Assembly: GCF_016765795.1 (NCBI RefSeq)
Contig: NZ_JAESVP010000002.1
Location: forward strand, 248,001-312,000
Origin: Fuscibacter oryzae
Lineage (GTDB): Bacteria; Pseudomonadota; Alphaproteobacteria; Rhodobacterales; Rhodobacteraceae
Direction: 5' to 3'
Length of the DNA: 64,000 bases
This document shows positions 20,955-31,295 of this stretch, one piece after another (the first letter of the stretch is position 1; each line of letters begins with the position of its first letter). The notes beneath the pieces are model-generated. The model searched no databases, was not told the origin of the DNA, and was given only the letters and a program-made list of their open reading frames with translations. The translations under genes and the position numbers were made by a program.

Positions 20955-22709
20955 TTAAACCAGCACCGCGCCCTTGGCGCCGATGACGCCCTGAGTATCG
21001 GCCTCGCCCAGCAGCATCTCGTTATGGGGCTTGCCCGACGGGATCATGGGGAAGCAGTTTTCGTGCTTTTCCACCAGGCAATCAAAGATCACCGGGCCGT
21101 CATAGCGGATCATTTCCATGATCGCATCGTCCAGATCCCTGGGGTCCGAGACCTTCAGGCCCTTGCAGCCAAAGGCTTCGGCCAGCTTGACGAAATCGGG
21201 CAGGCTCTCGCTCCACGAATGGGAATACCGCTCGCCATGCAGCAATTCCTGCCACTGGCGCACCATGCCAAGGCGTTCATTGTTCAGGATGAATTGCTTG
21301 ACTGGCGCGCGGAACTGCATCGCCGTGCCCATTTCCTGCATGTTCATCAGCCACGACGCTTCACCGGCGACGTTGATCACCAGCGCCTCGGGGTGGGCCA
21401 CCTGCACGCCGATGCTGGCCGGCAGGCCGTAGCCCATGGTGCCCAGCCCGCCAGAGGTCATCCAGCGGTTCGGCGCCTCAAACCCAAGGAACTGTGCCGC
21501 CCACATCTGATGCTGGCCCACCTCGGTGGTGACATAGCGGTCCATGCCCTTGGTCAGCGCCTCCAGCCGTTGCAGGGCGTATTGCGGCTTGATGGTCTTT
21601 TCCGATGGCTTGTAGTCAAGGCAGTTGACCGATTGCCATTCCTTGATCTGCTTCCACCATTTGGCCAGACCGTCCTTGTTAACCTTGCGGCCGCGGGCCT
21701 TCCAGATGCGCAGGGCATCCTCCAGCACATGGCCCACATCGCCGATGATCGGCACATCAACCCGGATCACCTTGTTGATCGACGAGGGGTCGATGTCGAT
21801 ATGCACCTTGCGCGAATTCGGGCTGAAATCCTTCAACCGCCCGGTGATCCGGTCATCAAAGCGCGCGCCGACATTGATCATCAGGTCGCAACCGTGCATC
21901 GCCAGATTGGCCTCATAAAGGCCGTGCATCCCCAGCATCCCCAGCCAGCTTTTGCCGCTGGCGGGATAGGCACCCAGACCCATCAGGGTCGAGGTGATGG
22001 GAAAGCCGGTCGCCTCGACAAACTCGCGCAGCAACTGGCTGGCTGCCACGCCCGAATTGATCACACCGCCGCCGGTGTAGAAAATCGGGCGCTCGGCGGT
22101 TTCCAGCATTTCGACCATCGCGGTGATGGCCTCGATGTCACCTTTCAGGCGCGGCTGGTAATGCGCGGTGCGCGCGCGCTGCATGGGCGTGTATTCGGCT
22201 TGGGCGAATTGCACATCCTTGGGGATGTCCACCAACACCGGGCCGGGGCGGCCCGAGCGCGCCACATGAAACGCCTCGTGAATGGTGCCAGACAGCTTGG
22301 CGGTATCTTTGACCAGCCAGTTCATCTTGGTGCAGGGGCGCGTGATGCCCACCGTATCCGCCTCTTGAAAGCCATCGGTGCCGATCATGAAGGTGGGCAC
22401 CTGGCCCGACAGCACCACGATCGGAATGGAGTCGAGCAGCGCATCGGTCAGCCCGGTCACCGCGTTGGTCGCGCCAGGACCAGAGGTCACCAGCGCCACG
22501 CCCACCTTGCCGGTGGAACGGGCATAGCCCTCGGCCATATGGACGGCGCCCTGTTCGTGACGCACCAGAATGTGGCGGATGTCGTTCTGCTGGAAAATCT
22601 CGTCATAGATCGGAAGGACCGCACCACCCGGATAGCCGAATACGACGTCCACACCCTGATCCTTCAGAGCCTGAACCACCATTCTTGCGCCGGTCATTGC
22701 CTTGGTCAT
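20955..22709 (-). CDS. ilvB: Acetolactate synthase large (catalytic) subunit
   Basis: This ThDP enzyme condenses pyruvate to acetolactate or acetohydroxybutyrate. Conserved features are FGYPGGAVLPIYD with the downstream HEQGAVHMAEGYAR (catalytic Glu), the FAD-binding middle domain, and the ThDP motif near GLGTMGYGLPASIG ... NVAGEASWLMNMQE. Here the usual GDGSF is GEASW. The start at 22709 (584 residues) has GAGGAAAG upstream; ATG at 22733 is also possible. The gene is preceded by an attenuator. Confidence 0.95.
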   Translation of the reverse strand: MTKAMTGARMVVQALKDQGVDVVFGYPGGAVLPIYDEIFQQNDIRHILVRHEQGAVHMAEGYARSTGKVGVALVTSGPGATNAVTGLTDALLDSIPIVVLSGQVPTFMIGTDGFQEADTVGITRPCTKMNWLVKDTAKLSGTIHEAFHVARSGRPGPVLVDIPKDVQFAQAEYTPMQRARTAHYQPRLKGDIEAITAMVEMLETAERPIFYTGGGVINSGVAASQLLREFVEATGFPITSTLMGLGAYPASGKSWLGMLGMHGLYEANLAMHGCDLMINVGARFDDRITGRLKDFSPNSRKVHIDIDPSSINKVIRVDVPIIGDVGHVLEDALRIWKARGRKVNKDGLAKWWKQIKEWQSVNCLDYKPSEKTIKPQYALQRLEALTKGMDRYVTTEVGQHQMWAAQFLGFEAPNRWMTSGGLGTMGYGLPASIGVQVAHPEALVINVAGEASWLMNMQEMGTAMQFRAPVKQFILNNERLGMVRQWQELLHGERYSHSWSESLPDFVKLAEAFGCKGLKVSDPRDLDDAIMEMIRYDGPVIFDCLVEKHENCFPMIPSGKPHNEMLLGEADTQGVIGAKGAVLV

Positions 22710-22749
22710 CGGTCTTTCCTCATCTTGGGCCATCGGCCCTTCGGTCAAC

Positions 22750-22777
22750 AAAAAGCCCCCGGGGGTGATCCGGGGGC
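22750..22777 (-). terminator. Attenuator terminator of the ilvBH leader
   Basis: On the minus strand GCCCCCGG (22777-22770) pairs with CCGGGGGC (22762-22755) over a 7-nt loop and is followed by five Ts (22754-22750). It lies between the leader peptide and the ilvB start, so it must be bypassed for expression. Confidence 0.85.
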
Positions 22778-22819
22778 GCATGGGTTCCGTTATGGACTGT
22801 CGTTACCGACCCACGCGCC
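22775..22819 (-). promoter_or_regulatory. Antiterminator stem of the ilv leader
   Basis: GGCGCGTGGGT (22819-22809) can pair with ACCCATGCGCC (22785-22775) over 11 positions including one G-U pair. The left arm lies in the last codons of the leader peptide. The right arm overlaps the first bases of the terminator stem, so the two structures exclude each other. Confidence 0.7.
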
Positions 22820-22850
22820 ATTTCCTTACAATTACGAGAAGTTCGGACAT
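22803..22850 (-). CDS. ilvBH attenuator leader peptide, MSELLVIVRKWRVGR
   Basis: A 15-codon frame starts with ATG at 22850 and ends with TAA at 22803. Residues 4-8 are Leu-Leu-Val-Ile-Val, with another Val at 13, exactly the end-product amino acids of the pathway. AGGG lies seven bases before the ATG. When charged Leu, Val or Ile tRNA is scarce, a ribosome stalled there leaves the antiterminator arm free; when they are plentiful it reaches the stop and covers that arm. Presence of codons, antiterminator and terminator in order makes ribosome-mediated attenuation very likely. Confidence 0.85.
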   Translation of the reverse strand: MSELLVIVRKWRVGR

Positions 22851-22877
22851 TTCCGCACCCTAGAGGCTTCGGGCCGG

Positions 22878-22906
22878 AAACTAGGCTGGCCGGACAGGGG
22901 CGTCAA
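22878..22906 (-). promoter_or_regulatory. Putative ilvBH promoter
   Basis: On the minus strand TTGACG (22906-22901) is followed after 17 bp by TAGTTT (22883-22878). The -35 is near consensus, the -10 is weak. It lies at the right distance to give a short leader transcript beginning just before the leader peptide. Confidence 0.45.
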
Positions 22907-24357
<1,451 letters not shown>

Positions 24358-24375
24358 GCCGTTTCAAACGAACGA

Positions 24376-24405
24376 AAAAGGCCCGAGGGAAACCTCGGGC
24401 CTTTT
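24376..24405 (+). terminator. Terminator after takP
   Basis: AAAAGGCCCGAGG (24376-24388) pairs perfectly with CCTCGGGCCTTTT (24393-24405) around a GAAA tetraloop. The symmetry lets it act on both strands, but it lies closest to the takP stop. Confidence 0.9.
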
Positions 24406-24443
24406 GCTGTTCAGGGGACAGCTACACTGGTGCGGGCGGAATA

Positions 24444-24639
24444 GGAAACGCATTGCGTTTCCCCGCCCGTGCGGGCGGGTTCAGCAAGAGACAAGTCCAC
24501 GAGAAACCCTAGAGGCCAGTGCCTGCCCCGGTGGGCGAGAAGCGCCCGCCGATGGAGGGACGGGCGCTGGCCGGGCCTTGTGGGCCCGACCGTGCATGTT
24601 GCCCACTTCATCGCATGGCAAAGGCGATGGCCTTTGCCA
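24444..24639 (+). repeat. Dispersed structured repeat, copy 1
   Basis: This stretch shares several ordered blocks with 45923-46089: GGAAACGCATTGCGTTTCC, AGAGGCCAGTGCCTGCCCCG, GGGCGCTGGCCGGGCCTT and GCGATGGCCTTTGCCA. Each block can fold as a hairpin, giving a chain of about four. No protein-coding gene is convincing. It lies between the convergent takP and TRAP large permease genes. Confidence 0.65.
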
Positions 24640-24657
24640 GAATGACGTGGCCCCCCG

Positions 24658-26406
24658 TCAAGGGTTTACCACCGGCGCCCCCAGCTTGGGCAAACCGCCC
24701 GGAGCGGGGGCCGGAGCAGGCGCACCGCCGATGCTGGGCGCGCCGATCTTGGGCAGCCCGCCCGTGGCCGGGGCCGCACCCGGCACGTTCAGCGTGGGCA
24801 GGGCGGGCACGGTGATCTGCACGTTCGTCGTATCAACCGGCTTGCCCTTGTAATGCATGACCATCGAAGGGAAGGCGATGGTGATGCCGATCATCACAAC
24901 CTGAATCACCACGAAAGGCACCGCCCCCCAATAGATCTGCCCGGTCGAGACGCCTGCGGTTTTGATGCCTGTCACCTTGTCGATATAGCTCGACTTCGGT
25001 GCCACCGACCGCAGATAGAACAGCGCAAAGCCAAACGGCGGGTGCATGAACGAGGTTTGCATGTTCACCCCCAGAATGACCCCGAACCAGATCAGGTCGA
25101 TCCCCAGCGCCTCGGCCGGAGCGACCAGCAGCGGCACGATGATGAAGGCCAGCTCGAAGAAATCGAGGAAGAAGGCCAGCAGGAACACCAGCGCCGAGAC
25201 GAAGATCAGGAACCCCATCTGGCCGCCCGGCAGCGCCGTCAGCAGATGTTCGACCCAGATATGCCCGTTCACGCCATAGAAGGTCAGCGAGAACACCCGC
25301 GCCCCCACCAGAATGAACATGACAAAGGCCGACAAACGGGTGGTCGAGGCAAGGGCCTGCGTGATCACCCCCATGTTCAGCCGCCCCTTCATCGCCGCCA
25401 GCAACATGGACCCAACTGCCCCCATCGCGCCACCTTCTGTGGGCGTGGCGATGCCAAGGAAGATCGTGCCCAGCACCAGGAAGATCAGCGCCAGCGGCGG
25501 GATCAGCACCATGATGACCTGACTGGCCAGCTTGCTGAGTACCCCCAGCTTCATCCCGCGGTCCAGCAGGGCAAAGCCGTAGATCGCAGCCACGCCTATG
25601 GTTCCGCCCAGAATATCGGCATTGGCGCCATGGGTCGGATACAGCCAGACATGAGCAGCATAGCCGATGCCCATCGCTGCCACGATGGCGATCAGCAAGG
25701 AGATGATGCCGTGGCCCAACGTCCGTGCCTCGGGCGGCAGGGCGGGAACCCAGGTCGGCCGCATGATCGAGACGACGAAGATGTAAAGCATGTAAAGCCC
25801 GGTCAGAACCAGACCGGGGATCATCGCGCCCTTGTACATATCGCCCACCGACCGGCCCAACTGGTCGGCCAGAACGATCAGTACAAGGCTGGGCGGAATG
25901 ATCTGCGCCAGCGTGCCCGATGCCGCGATGACACCCGAAGCCACCCGCCGATCATAGCCATAGCGCAGCATGATCGGCAGCGAGATCAGGCCCATGGCAA
26001 TGACCGAAGCCGCCACCACGCCCGTCGTGGCCGCCAGCAATGCGCCGACGATGACCACCGCATAGGCCAGACCGCCGCGAATGGGGCCGAACAACTGACC
26101 AATCGTGTCCAGCAGATCCTCGGCCATGCCAGAGCGTTCCAGCACGATCCCCATGAAGGTAAAGAAGGGAATAGCCAGCATCGTCTCGTTTGACATTGTT
26201 CCCCATAGCCTTTGCGGCATGGTGAACAGCAAAGGCCAGTCGAGCGTGATCGAATTGGCCGACCACGGCGCCAGCCAGACACCGATGGCAAAGAACACCA
26301 GGCCGTTGGCGGCCAGAGAAAAGGCGACCGGATAGCCCAGCAGGAGAAAGATCACCAGCGAGGCGAACATGATCGGCGCCATGTTCAGGGCGATGAATTC
26401 AAGCAT
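24658..26406 (-). CDS. TRAP transporter large permease (DctM type, probable TakM)
   Basis: The 582-residue protein is the 12-helix transport subunit of a TRAP system. It has the family's FTFMGIVLERSGMAEDLLDTI and long hydrophobic segments throughout. ATG at 26406 starts MLEFIALNMAPI inside the last 8 bases of the small permease gene, so the pair is coupled. Odd feature: the last 50 residues form a Pro/Ala/Gly-rich tail with imperfect GGLPKIGAPS and GGLPKLGAPV repeats, not usual for this family. It probably works with the TakP receptor encoded convergently. Confidence 0.92.
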   Translation of the reverse strand: MLEFIALNMAPIMFASLVIFLLLGYPVAFSLAANGLVFFAIGVWLAPWSANSITLDWPLLFTMPQRLWGTMSNETMLAIPFFTFMGIVLERSGMAEDLLDTIGQLFGPIRGGLAYAVVIVGALLAATTGVVAASVIAMGLISLPIMLRYGYDRRVASGVIAASGTLAQIIPPSLVLIVLADQLGRSVGDMYKGAMIPGLVLTGLYMLYIFVVSIMRPTWVPALPPEARTLGHGIISLLIAIVAAMGIGYAAHVWLYPTHGANADILGGTIGVAAIYGFALLDRGMKLGVLSKLASQVIMVLIPPLALIFLVLGTIFLGIATPTEGGAMGAVGSMLLAAMKGRLNMGVITQALASTTRLSAFVMFILVGARVFSLTFYGVNGHIWVEHLLTALPGGQMGFLIFVSALVFLLAFFLDFFELAFIIVPLLVAPAEALGIDLIWFGVILGVNMQTSFMHPPFGFALFYLRSVAPKSSYIDKVTGIKTAGVSTGQIYWGAVPFVVIQVVMIGITIAFPSMVMHYKGKPVDTTNVQITVPALPTLNVPGAAPATGGLPKIGAPSIGGAPAPAPAPGGLPKLGAPVVNP

Positions 26407-27010
26407 TCTTGCGTGCCTCCGCTTCGGCCTGCGCCACGGCTTCGGCAATCGCCGCGCCCTCCAGCTCTGCCGCCTCATGCGCCGAAACGAACGGGTGCGG
26501 ATCTTCGATCAGCCCCTGCATCACCGCAATTTTCTTGATGATTTCGGAAATGCCCTGCAACACAAGCAAGATGAATCCCGCCGCCAGAATGGCCCGCGCG
26601 GGCCAGATCAGCAAACCGCCAGAGTTGGTGGAAATCTGCCCGCTTTTCAGCGCCGCCAGCGCGTAGGGGATCATCATCCACGCCATCAGCGTGACAAAGG
26701 GCATCAGAAAGAACACATGGCCGATCAGGTCGATCCAATGCTGCGTCCGCCGGGTGCGGGTGCCGTAAAAGATGTCGATGCGGATATGTTCGTTCTGCTT
26801 CAGCGTATAGGCCGCGGCCAGCATGAACGCCGCCCCGAACAGATACCACTGCAGTTCCAGCCACGCGTTCGAGGATATGTTGAAAACCTTGCGCACAATC
26901 GCGTTTATCGCACTGACGAGAATGGCAACGAAAATGGCCCACATGACCGTTTTGCCCACAAACTCTGTCAGGCGGTCAATCGCGCGCGATACCGCCAGTA
27001 ATGACTGCAT
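26399..27010 (-). CDS. TRAP transporter small permease (DctQ type, probable TakQ)
   Basis: The 203-residue protein has four hydrophobic segments, typical for DctQ subunits. Conserved parts include WLELQWYLFGAAFMLAAAYTLKQNEHIRIDI. A charged C-terminal tail rich in Ala and Glu follows the last helix. ATG at 27010 has GGGAGGG at good spacing. A palindromic TGGT...CCCA element lies 50 bp upstream. The large permease overlaps by 8 bp. Confidence 0.92.
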   Translation of the reverse strand: MQSLLAVSRAIDRLTEFVGKTVMWAIFVAILVSAINAIVRKVFNISSNAWLELQWYLFGAAFMLAAAYTLKQNEHIRIDIFYGTRTRRTQHWIDLIGHVFFLMPFVTLMAWMMIPYALAALKSGQISTNSGGLLIWPARAILAAGFILLVLQGISEIIKKIAVMQGLIEDPHPFVSAHEAAELEGAAIAEAVAQAEAEARKNA

Positions 27011-27059
27011 AAGTCCCTCCCCGTTAGGATGCACTTTGGCACCTTGACCTAAAGTAAAC

Positions 27060-27078
27060 TGGTAAAAAAACTTACCCA
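27060..27078 (-). promoter_or_regulatory. Operator-like element upstream of the TRAP permease genes
   Basis: TGGTAAAAAAACTTACCCA (plus-strand reading) has GGTAA/TTACC arms and lies 50 bp before the small permease start. It shares length and ends with the palindrome upstream of takP, suggesting joint control of the two convergent units. Confidence 0.35.
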
Positions 27079-27127
27079 ATTATTGCAGTCAATCGCGGTG
27101 CGTCAATCCGTTAGATCGTGGAACGCC

Positions 27128-27514
27128 TTATCCCGGTTGAATCAAGTCCCATCGATTGCCGAACGGGTCGCGCCAGACGGCCACAATGCCATAGGACTCA
27201 TGGCGTGGCGCTTCTTCAAAAACCGCGCCGGCGTTCGTGATCAGGGCCTGGTCGCGCGCAATATCATCAGTCTGAAGAAACAGCCAGACCCGGCCCGCCC
27301 CCTGATTGCCAATCGCGTCCTGCTGTGCGGGCGTATCGGCGCGGGCCAGCACAATGTGGCTGCCACCGCCGGGGGCTGCGATGGTGACCCAGCGTTTGCG
27401 GCCCTGATCAATATCTTCGATCAGGTCAAACCCCAGATTTTCACAGTAAAAGGCAAGGGCAATGTCATAATCCGGCACGATCAGCGTGATGGCTGCAAGC
27501 CGCAGGCCGGTCAT
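27128..27514 (-). CDS. VOC family (glyoxalase/bleomycin resistance-like) protein
   Basis: The 128-residue protein has two beta-alpha-beta-beta-beta units typical of the vicinal oxygen chelate fold: an N-terminal [21 protein letters not shown] and a C-terminal [23 protein letters not shown]. Members include glyoxalase I, dioxygenases and resistance proteins; substrate cannot be read from the sequence. Its start overlaps the bpt stop by 4 bp, so it is probably translated with bpt. Confidence 0.88.
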   Translation of the reverse strand: MTGLRLAAITLIVPDYDIALAFYCENLGFDLIEDIDQGRKRWVTIAAPGGGSHIVLARADTPAQQDAIGNQGAGRVWLFLQTDDIARDQALITNAGAVFEEAPRHESYGIVAVWRDPFGNRWDLIQPG

Positions 27515-28347
27515 TCGCGGATGGCCCGCGCCTCTGGCAGACTGATCCGGGCGACCTGTTCGGCGATCGGATCGACCGACAGCGGATGCAGTTCTGCCCG
27601 GTGGTCGGCTGGGTCCCCGATATTCTGCCAGCGCCCGCCCTTGTAAATTTCCAGTGCCGGAAAGTTGGCCTTGTAGCCCATCTTACGGCTGCCGGGCACC
27701 CAGTAGCCCAGATAGATATAGGGCAGGCCCGCCTCACGCGCGATGTCGATATGGTCAAGAATGGCAAAAGTTCCAAGCGACCGGCCCTGTAAATCCGGGT
27801 CGTAGAACGAGTAGACCATACTCAACCCATCATCGAACACATCCGTCAGGGCAACGCAGGCCATCGGGCGCCCGGTTTCACCGGGGCGGGCGGCGCGAGT
27901 GTATTCGATCACGCGACTTTTGATCGGGGTTTCCTCGATCATGGCGGCGAATTCGAACACATCCATATCGGCCATTCCGCCATCGGCGTGGCGTGCATCC
28001 AGATAGCGGCGAAACAGCGCGAACTGATCCTCGGTCGCCCAGGGACTGGTGGCGTTGCGGCGCAGGTCGGTGTTGGCTTTCAGAATGCGGCGGTGGGTGC
28101 GGCTGGGCTCAAAATCGGCCACCCGGATGCGGGCCGAAAGGCAAGCCGAGCATTCGGCGCAGGATGGGCGATACAGCACATTCTGGCTGCGCCGAAATCC
28201 TTGCTTTGACAGCGCATCATTCAGCCGTTGCGCCTGATCGCCTTGCAGGGCGGTGAACAATTTCCTCTCCATCCGCCCGTCAAGATACGGGCAGGGCTGC
28301 GGAGCCGTCACATAGAATTGGGGCGCGATGGGAAGGGTGTGGCGCAT
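27511..28347 (-). CDS. bpt: Aspartate/glutamate leucyltransferase (arginyltransferase family)
   Basis: Bpt attaches leucine from Leu-tRNA to N-terminal Asp or Glu of proteins, marking them for ClpSAP degradation (N-degron pathway). The conserved N-terminal CPYLDGR and [15 protein letters not shown] cysteine motifs are present, with the GNAT-like C-terminal half ([23 protein letters not shown]). I chose ATG at 28347 (278 residues), matching [19 protein letters not shown] of the family; the frame is open further upstream but this includes a palindromic repeat. The VOC gene follows with a 4-bp overlap. Confidence 0.93.
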   Translation of the reverse strand: MRHTLPIAPQFYVTAPQPCPYLDGRMERKLFTALQGDQAQRLNDALSKQGFRRSQNVLYRPSCAECSACLSARIRVADFEPSRTHRRILKANTDLRRNATSPWATEDQFALFRRYLDARHADGGMADMDVFEFAAMIEETPIKSRVIEYTRAARPGETGRPMACVALTDVFDDGLSMVYSFYDPDLQGRSLGTFAILDHIDIAREAGLPYIYLGYWVPGSRKMGYKANFPALEIYKGGRWQNIGDPADHRAELHPLSVDPIAEQVARISLPEARAIRE

Positions 28348-28396
28348 CTGGCGAACGTGTAAGGACGCGGACAGGTTAGCAACAGGCGCGCCAGAG

Positions 28397-28437
28397 GCAA
28401 GTTTCTTCGAAGAAACTTGCGCTACCCTTGCAAGGAA
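28397..28437. repeat. Composite palindromic repeat upstream of bpt
   Basis: A perfect 24-bp palindrome (half-site GCAAGTTTCTTC, 28397-28420) is followed by CCTTGCAAGGAATTT (from about 28425). The same two-part layout, an AAGAAA-TTTGC palindrome followed by AGGAATTT, occurs at 31296-31341. The element lies between the DUF2852 gene and bpt. Confidence 0.55.
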
Positions 28438-28453
28438 TTTGCGCCGGGACAGC

Positions 28454-28485
28454 AAAAGGCCCCGCCTTTTGGGGGCGGAGCCTTT
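28454..28485 (-). terminator. Terminator downstream of the DUF2852 gene
   Basis: On the minus strand AAAGGCTCCGCC pairs with GGCGGGGCCTTTT with one G-U pair, ending in a T-run. It begins 30 bp after the stop of the DUF2852 gene. Confidence 0.8.
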
Positions 28486-28515
28486 GGTCGGTCGGTCAAA
28501 TCGGCCTTGGGCGGA

Positions 28516-28983
28516 TCAATATTCGCCGGGGCGGTTCGCGGCTTCGGCCTCGGCCGGGCGGGCGGCTTTGGAGCGGTCTTCCATAAAGGCGTCGAATTCC
28601 GATTTGTCTTTTGCATCGCGCAGGCGCTGCAAGAACGATTCAAACGCCTGCTGCTCATCCTCCAGCCGTTTCAGCGTTTCGGTCTTGTAGCTGTCAAAGG
28701 CCGAATTGCCCGAAGGGCGGAAAGCCTGATGCATGGCGTGGTGGCGTTGCATGAATTCCTGACGGCGGGCTTGGCAGTTGTGGCGGCTGAACATGCGTTT
28801 GCTCCAGATCATATAGGCAAGAAGGGCAAGGCCCACGGGCCAGACGAAGACAAAGCCAAGGACCATGGCGGCGATCCAGGCACCTTTGCCCTTGTCGTCC
28901 AGCCATGCCTCGGCACGGCGCAGCCAGGACATCCTGGCAGGAGAGGCGCCGCCCCAGGCGGCAGAAGGCGAAGGGGTCATCAT
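28516..28983 (-). CDS. DUF2852 family membrane protein
   Basis: The 155-residue protein fits DUF2852: one hydrophobic segment (AWIAAMVLGFVFVWPVGLALLAYMIW) followed by a basic segment and a helical, charged C-terminal half (ALKRLEDEQQAFESFLQRLRDAKDKSEFDAFMED-like) that could form a coiled coil. The function of the family is not known. Start is ATG at 28983 (a second ATG follows directly), with GGGAGCC upstream. It is a single-gene unit ending in a terminator. Confidence 0.85.
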   Translation of the reverse strand: MMTPSPSAAWGGASPARMSWLRRAEAWLDDKGKGAWIAAMVLGFVFVWPVGLALLAYMIWSKRMFSRHNCQARRQEFMQRHHAMHQAFRPSGNSAFDSYKTETLKRLEDEQQAFESFLQRLRDAKDKSEFDAFMEDRSKAARPAEAEAANRPGEY

Positions 28984-29251
28984 AAGGTGGCTCCCGGTTG
29001 GTTGATGTGAATGTCTTTCACATGAAGCAAGATGCGCCTGCCGCCCGAGTCTTTCAAGAGGGTATGTTAAAGATTTTTACATGGGGCGGGCGTGCCAATA
29101 TCCGGCAGGCGAATGGCGCATGGCAAGGCGCACCACGGCAAATGCCTGGGCGCGGAATCTGGTGTATTCATCAAGATAGGCGAGTGGCCCGGCTGGCCGG
29201 GAAAACCGGCCTCCCGCGCGGATCAAATGGCCGCGCGGAAGGGGGGAAGGT

Positions 29252-30223
29252 TTAATTCTGAACCGGGCAGGCACCGTTGACCAAGGCAACCGTGCAGGCT
29301 GCGGCCGGGGCTGCGGCGGGTGCGGGAACCGAAGGCGCGGTTACGGCGGGGGCCGGTGCTGCTGCCGGTGCTGCGGGGGCCGCAGCGGCGGGCGCGGCCA
29401 CAGCGGGAACAGTGACAGGCGCCGCAGGGGCCACGCTGGCGGGCGTCAACACCGGCGGCGGCAACACTTCCAGCTTTGGAATTGCGGCTGGGGCCGGTGC
29501 CTCGACCTTTTTCTTCTTGGGCGCGGGCGGCGGCAGGGTCAGGCCCTTGGGCATCTCGCCGCTGGCGGTCAGCACGATCACCTTGCTGCCGTCCGGCACC
29601 CGCTCATACAGGTCCATCACGTCCTGATTGATCATGCGGATACAGCCCGACGAGGCATTATGCCCGATCGATTGCCATTCCGGCGTACCGTGAATGCGGT
29701 AGCCGTAATCAACGCCATTGGTCTTCAGATACAGCGCACGCGCGCCAAGGGGGTTGGTGGGGCCGCCGGGCTGGCCGTCTTTCCACTTGGCCTTTTCAGG
29801 GCTGCGCTCGATCATCTCGGGCGGCGGGGTCCATTTCGGCCAGGTGGTGCGGTGATCGATCAGCGCCTCGCCCGACCACTGGAACCCGGCACGACCCACG
29901 GCGATGCCATAACGCATGGCCTGGTTCTTGCCCGTCACCAGATAAAGGTGCTTGGCCGAGGGGTTGATGATGATTGTGCCGGGGGGCTGATCCGTCTCAT
30001 AATACACATTCTGGCGGCGGAACTGCTGGGGAACCTTGTCTTCGGGCACCGCGGCCACATTGAACTGCGGGTCGGCCTTGGCTGCATACGCACCTTCGGC
30101 CAGAATGGTTTCACCCGGTTTCACCTTTGGACCAGAGGTCGAGGTGTTGGTGGTGGGCACGCAGGCGGTAAGCGAAAGGCTCAGGGCCGTGGCAGCAGCC
30201 AATTTCAAAAATACAGATGTCAT
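29252..30223 (-). CDS. L,D-transpeptidase, lipoprotein with Ala/Pro-rich tail
   Basis: The YkuD domain (about residues 80-215) carries the catalytic IGHNASSGCIRM motif with Cys near 192 and the upstream RIHGTPEW. Such enzymes make 3-3 cross-links in peptidoglycan or attach lipoproteins to it. The N-terminus is a lipoprotein signal with lipobox LTAC at about residue 21. The C-terminal 90 residues are a low-complexity Ala/Pro/Val tail ending in a short segment with two cysteines (CTVALVNGACPVQ). It is a single gene; 268 bp to the DUF2852 gene hold no supported feature. Confidence 0.92.
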   Translation of the reverse strand: MTSVFLKLAAATALSLSLTACVPTTNTSTSGPKVKPGETILAEGAYAAKADPQFNVAAVPEDKVPQQFRRQNVYYETDQPPGTIIINPSAKHLYLVTGKNQAMRYGIAVGRAGFQWSGEALIDHRTTWPKWTPPPEMIERSPEKAKWKDGQPGGPTNPLGARALYLKTNGVDYGYRIHGTPEWQSIGHNASSGCIRMINQDVMDLYERVPDGSKVIVLTASGEMPKGLTLPPPAPKKKKVEAPAPAAIPKLEVLPPPVLTPASVAPAAPVTVPAVAAPAAAAPAAPAAAPAPAVTAPSVPAPAAAPAAACTVALVNGACPVQN

Positions 30224-30334
30224 ACAGCAATCCAGTGCGCGCGGCCGGGGGTTCGGCTCGATTGTTTCCGAATAACGCTAATGCACCGCCGCAACGTCGT
30301 CAAAGCCTTGGGGCATCACGGCGGCGTTATCAGG

Positions 30335-31168
30335 TCAGATTGTGGTGCGCAAATCCCATAATTCCGGGAAAAGTTGCACTTCCAGCATCCGTTTCAGGTA
30401 ATGCGTGCCCGAAGTGCCGCCGGTTCCGCGCTTCATCCCGATCACGCGCGACACCGTGGTCAGATGGTTGAATCGCCAGCGGCGGAAGTAATCTTCGAAA
30501 TCCACCAGCTTTTCGGCCAGCTCATAGGCCTGCCAGTGGTGTTCGGGGTCACGGTACACCGCTTCCCAAACTGCCTGCACCCCGGGGTGATGCGCCCAAG
30601 GCTCTCGCAGATCGCGGGTCAACACATCCTGCGGCACCGGCAGACCCGAGCGGGCCAGATGGCGCAGCGCCTCATCATACAGCGTCGGGCGCGCCAGCTC
30701 TGCCTCCAGCCGCGCCATCAGGTCGAGGCGGTGGGCATGGGGGCGCAGCATGGCAAGGTTGCGGTTGCCCACCGCATATTCGATCAGCCGGTATTGCCAG
30801 GACTGAAAGCCCGACGACTGGCCAAGCGTTTCGCGAAAGGTGGTATAGTCGCTGGGCGTCATGGTGCGCAGCACGTCCCAGGCGTTGTTCAACTGTTCAA
30901 AGATGCGGGCGATACGGGCCAGCATCTTGAACGCTTCGCGCGCCCGATCCGCCGCAATCATCCGCCGGGCGGCGTCCAGCTCGTGCAGGGCAAGGCGCAT
31001 CCACAGTTCACTTGTCTGGTGCTGGATGATGAACAGCATCTCGTCATGCGCGTCCGACAGCGGGGCCTGCGCGGTCAGGATGCGGTCAATCTGAAGGTAA
31101 TCGCCATAAGACATGCGCCCGTCAAAGGACATCTGGGCGCCATCGGCGGCGGGATCATAGGTGGTCAT
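30335..31168 (-). CDS. kynA: Tryptophan 2,3-dioxygenase
   Basis: KynA is a heme dioxygenase that opens the indole ring of tryptophan to N-formylkynurenine. The 277-residue length is typical. Family features are MSYGDYLQIDRIL, HDEMLFIIQHQTSELWMRLALHEL, SSGFQSWQYRLIEYAVGNR and RGTGGTSGTHYLKR. The ATG at 31168 has AGGAG upstream. kynU lies 194 bp upstream on the same strand; kynB (formamidase) is not adjacent. Confidence 0.97.
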   Translation of the reverse strand: MTTYDPAADGAQMSFDGRMSYGDYLQIDRILTAQAPLSDAHDEMLFIIQHQTSELWMRLALHELDAARRMIAADRAREAFKMLARIARIFEQLNNAWDVLRTMTPSDYTTFRETLGQSSGFQSWQYRLIEYAVGNRNLAMLRPHAHRLDLMARLEAELARPTLYDEALRHLARSGLPVPQDVLTRDLREPWAHHPGVQAVWEAVYRDPEHHWQAYELAEKLVDFEDYFRRWRFNHLTTVSRVIGMKRGTGGTSGTHYLKRMLEVQLFPELWDLRTTI

Positions 31169-31295
31169 TGGTATCTCCTGAATTGGGGTTGGGGGGCGGG
31201 GTCAGCCGCTCGCACCGAAATTCAGAACCGAGGTGTTGCCCATCCGCCGCCATGCGCAGGCCCAACCGCCGGGCCGACAGACCGGCGGCAGGGAC

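Noticed and set aside
24361-24660. Possible small protein genes inside the dispersed repeats
   Set aside because: The two copies conserve hairpins rather than a reading frame, and the frames differ by insertions.
28984-29251. Minus-strand frame 29077-29289 and plus-strand frame 28998-29255 between DUF2852 and the L,D-transpeptidase
   Set aside because: No ribosome site, overlap with the transpeptidase 3' end, and no recognisable sequence.
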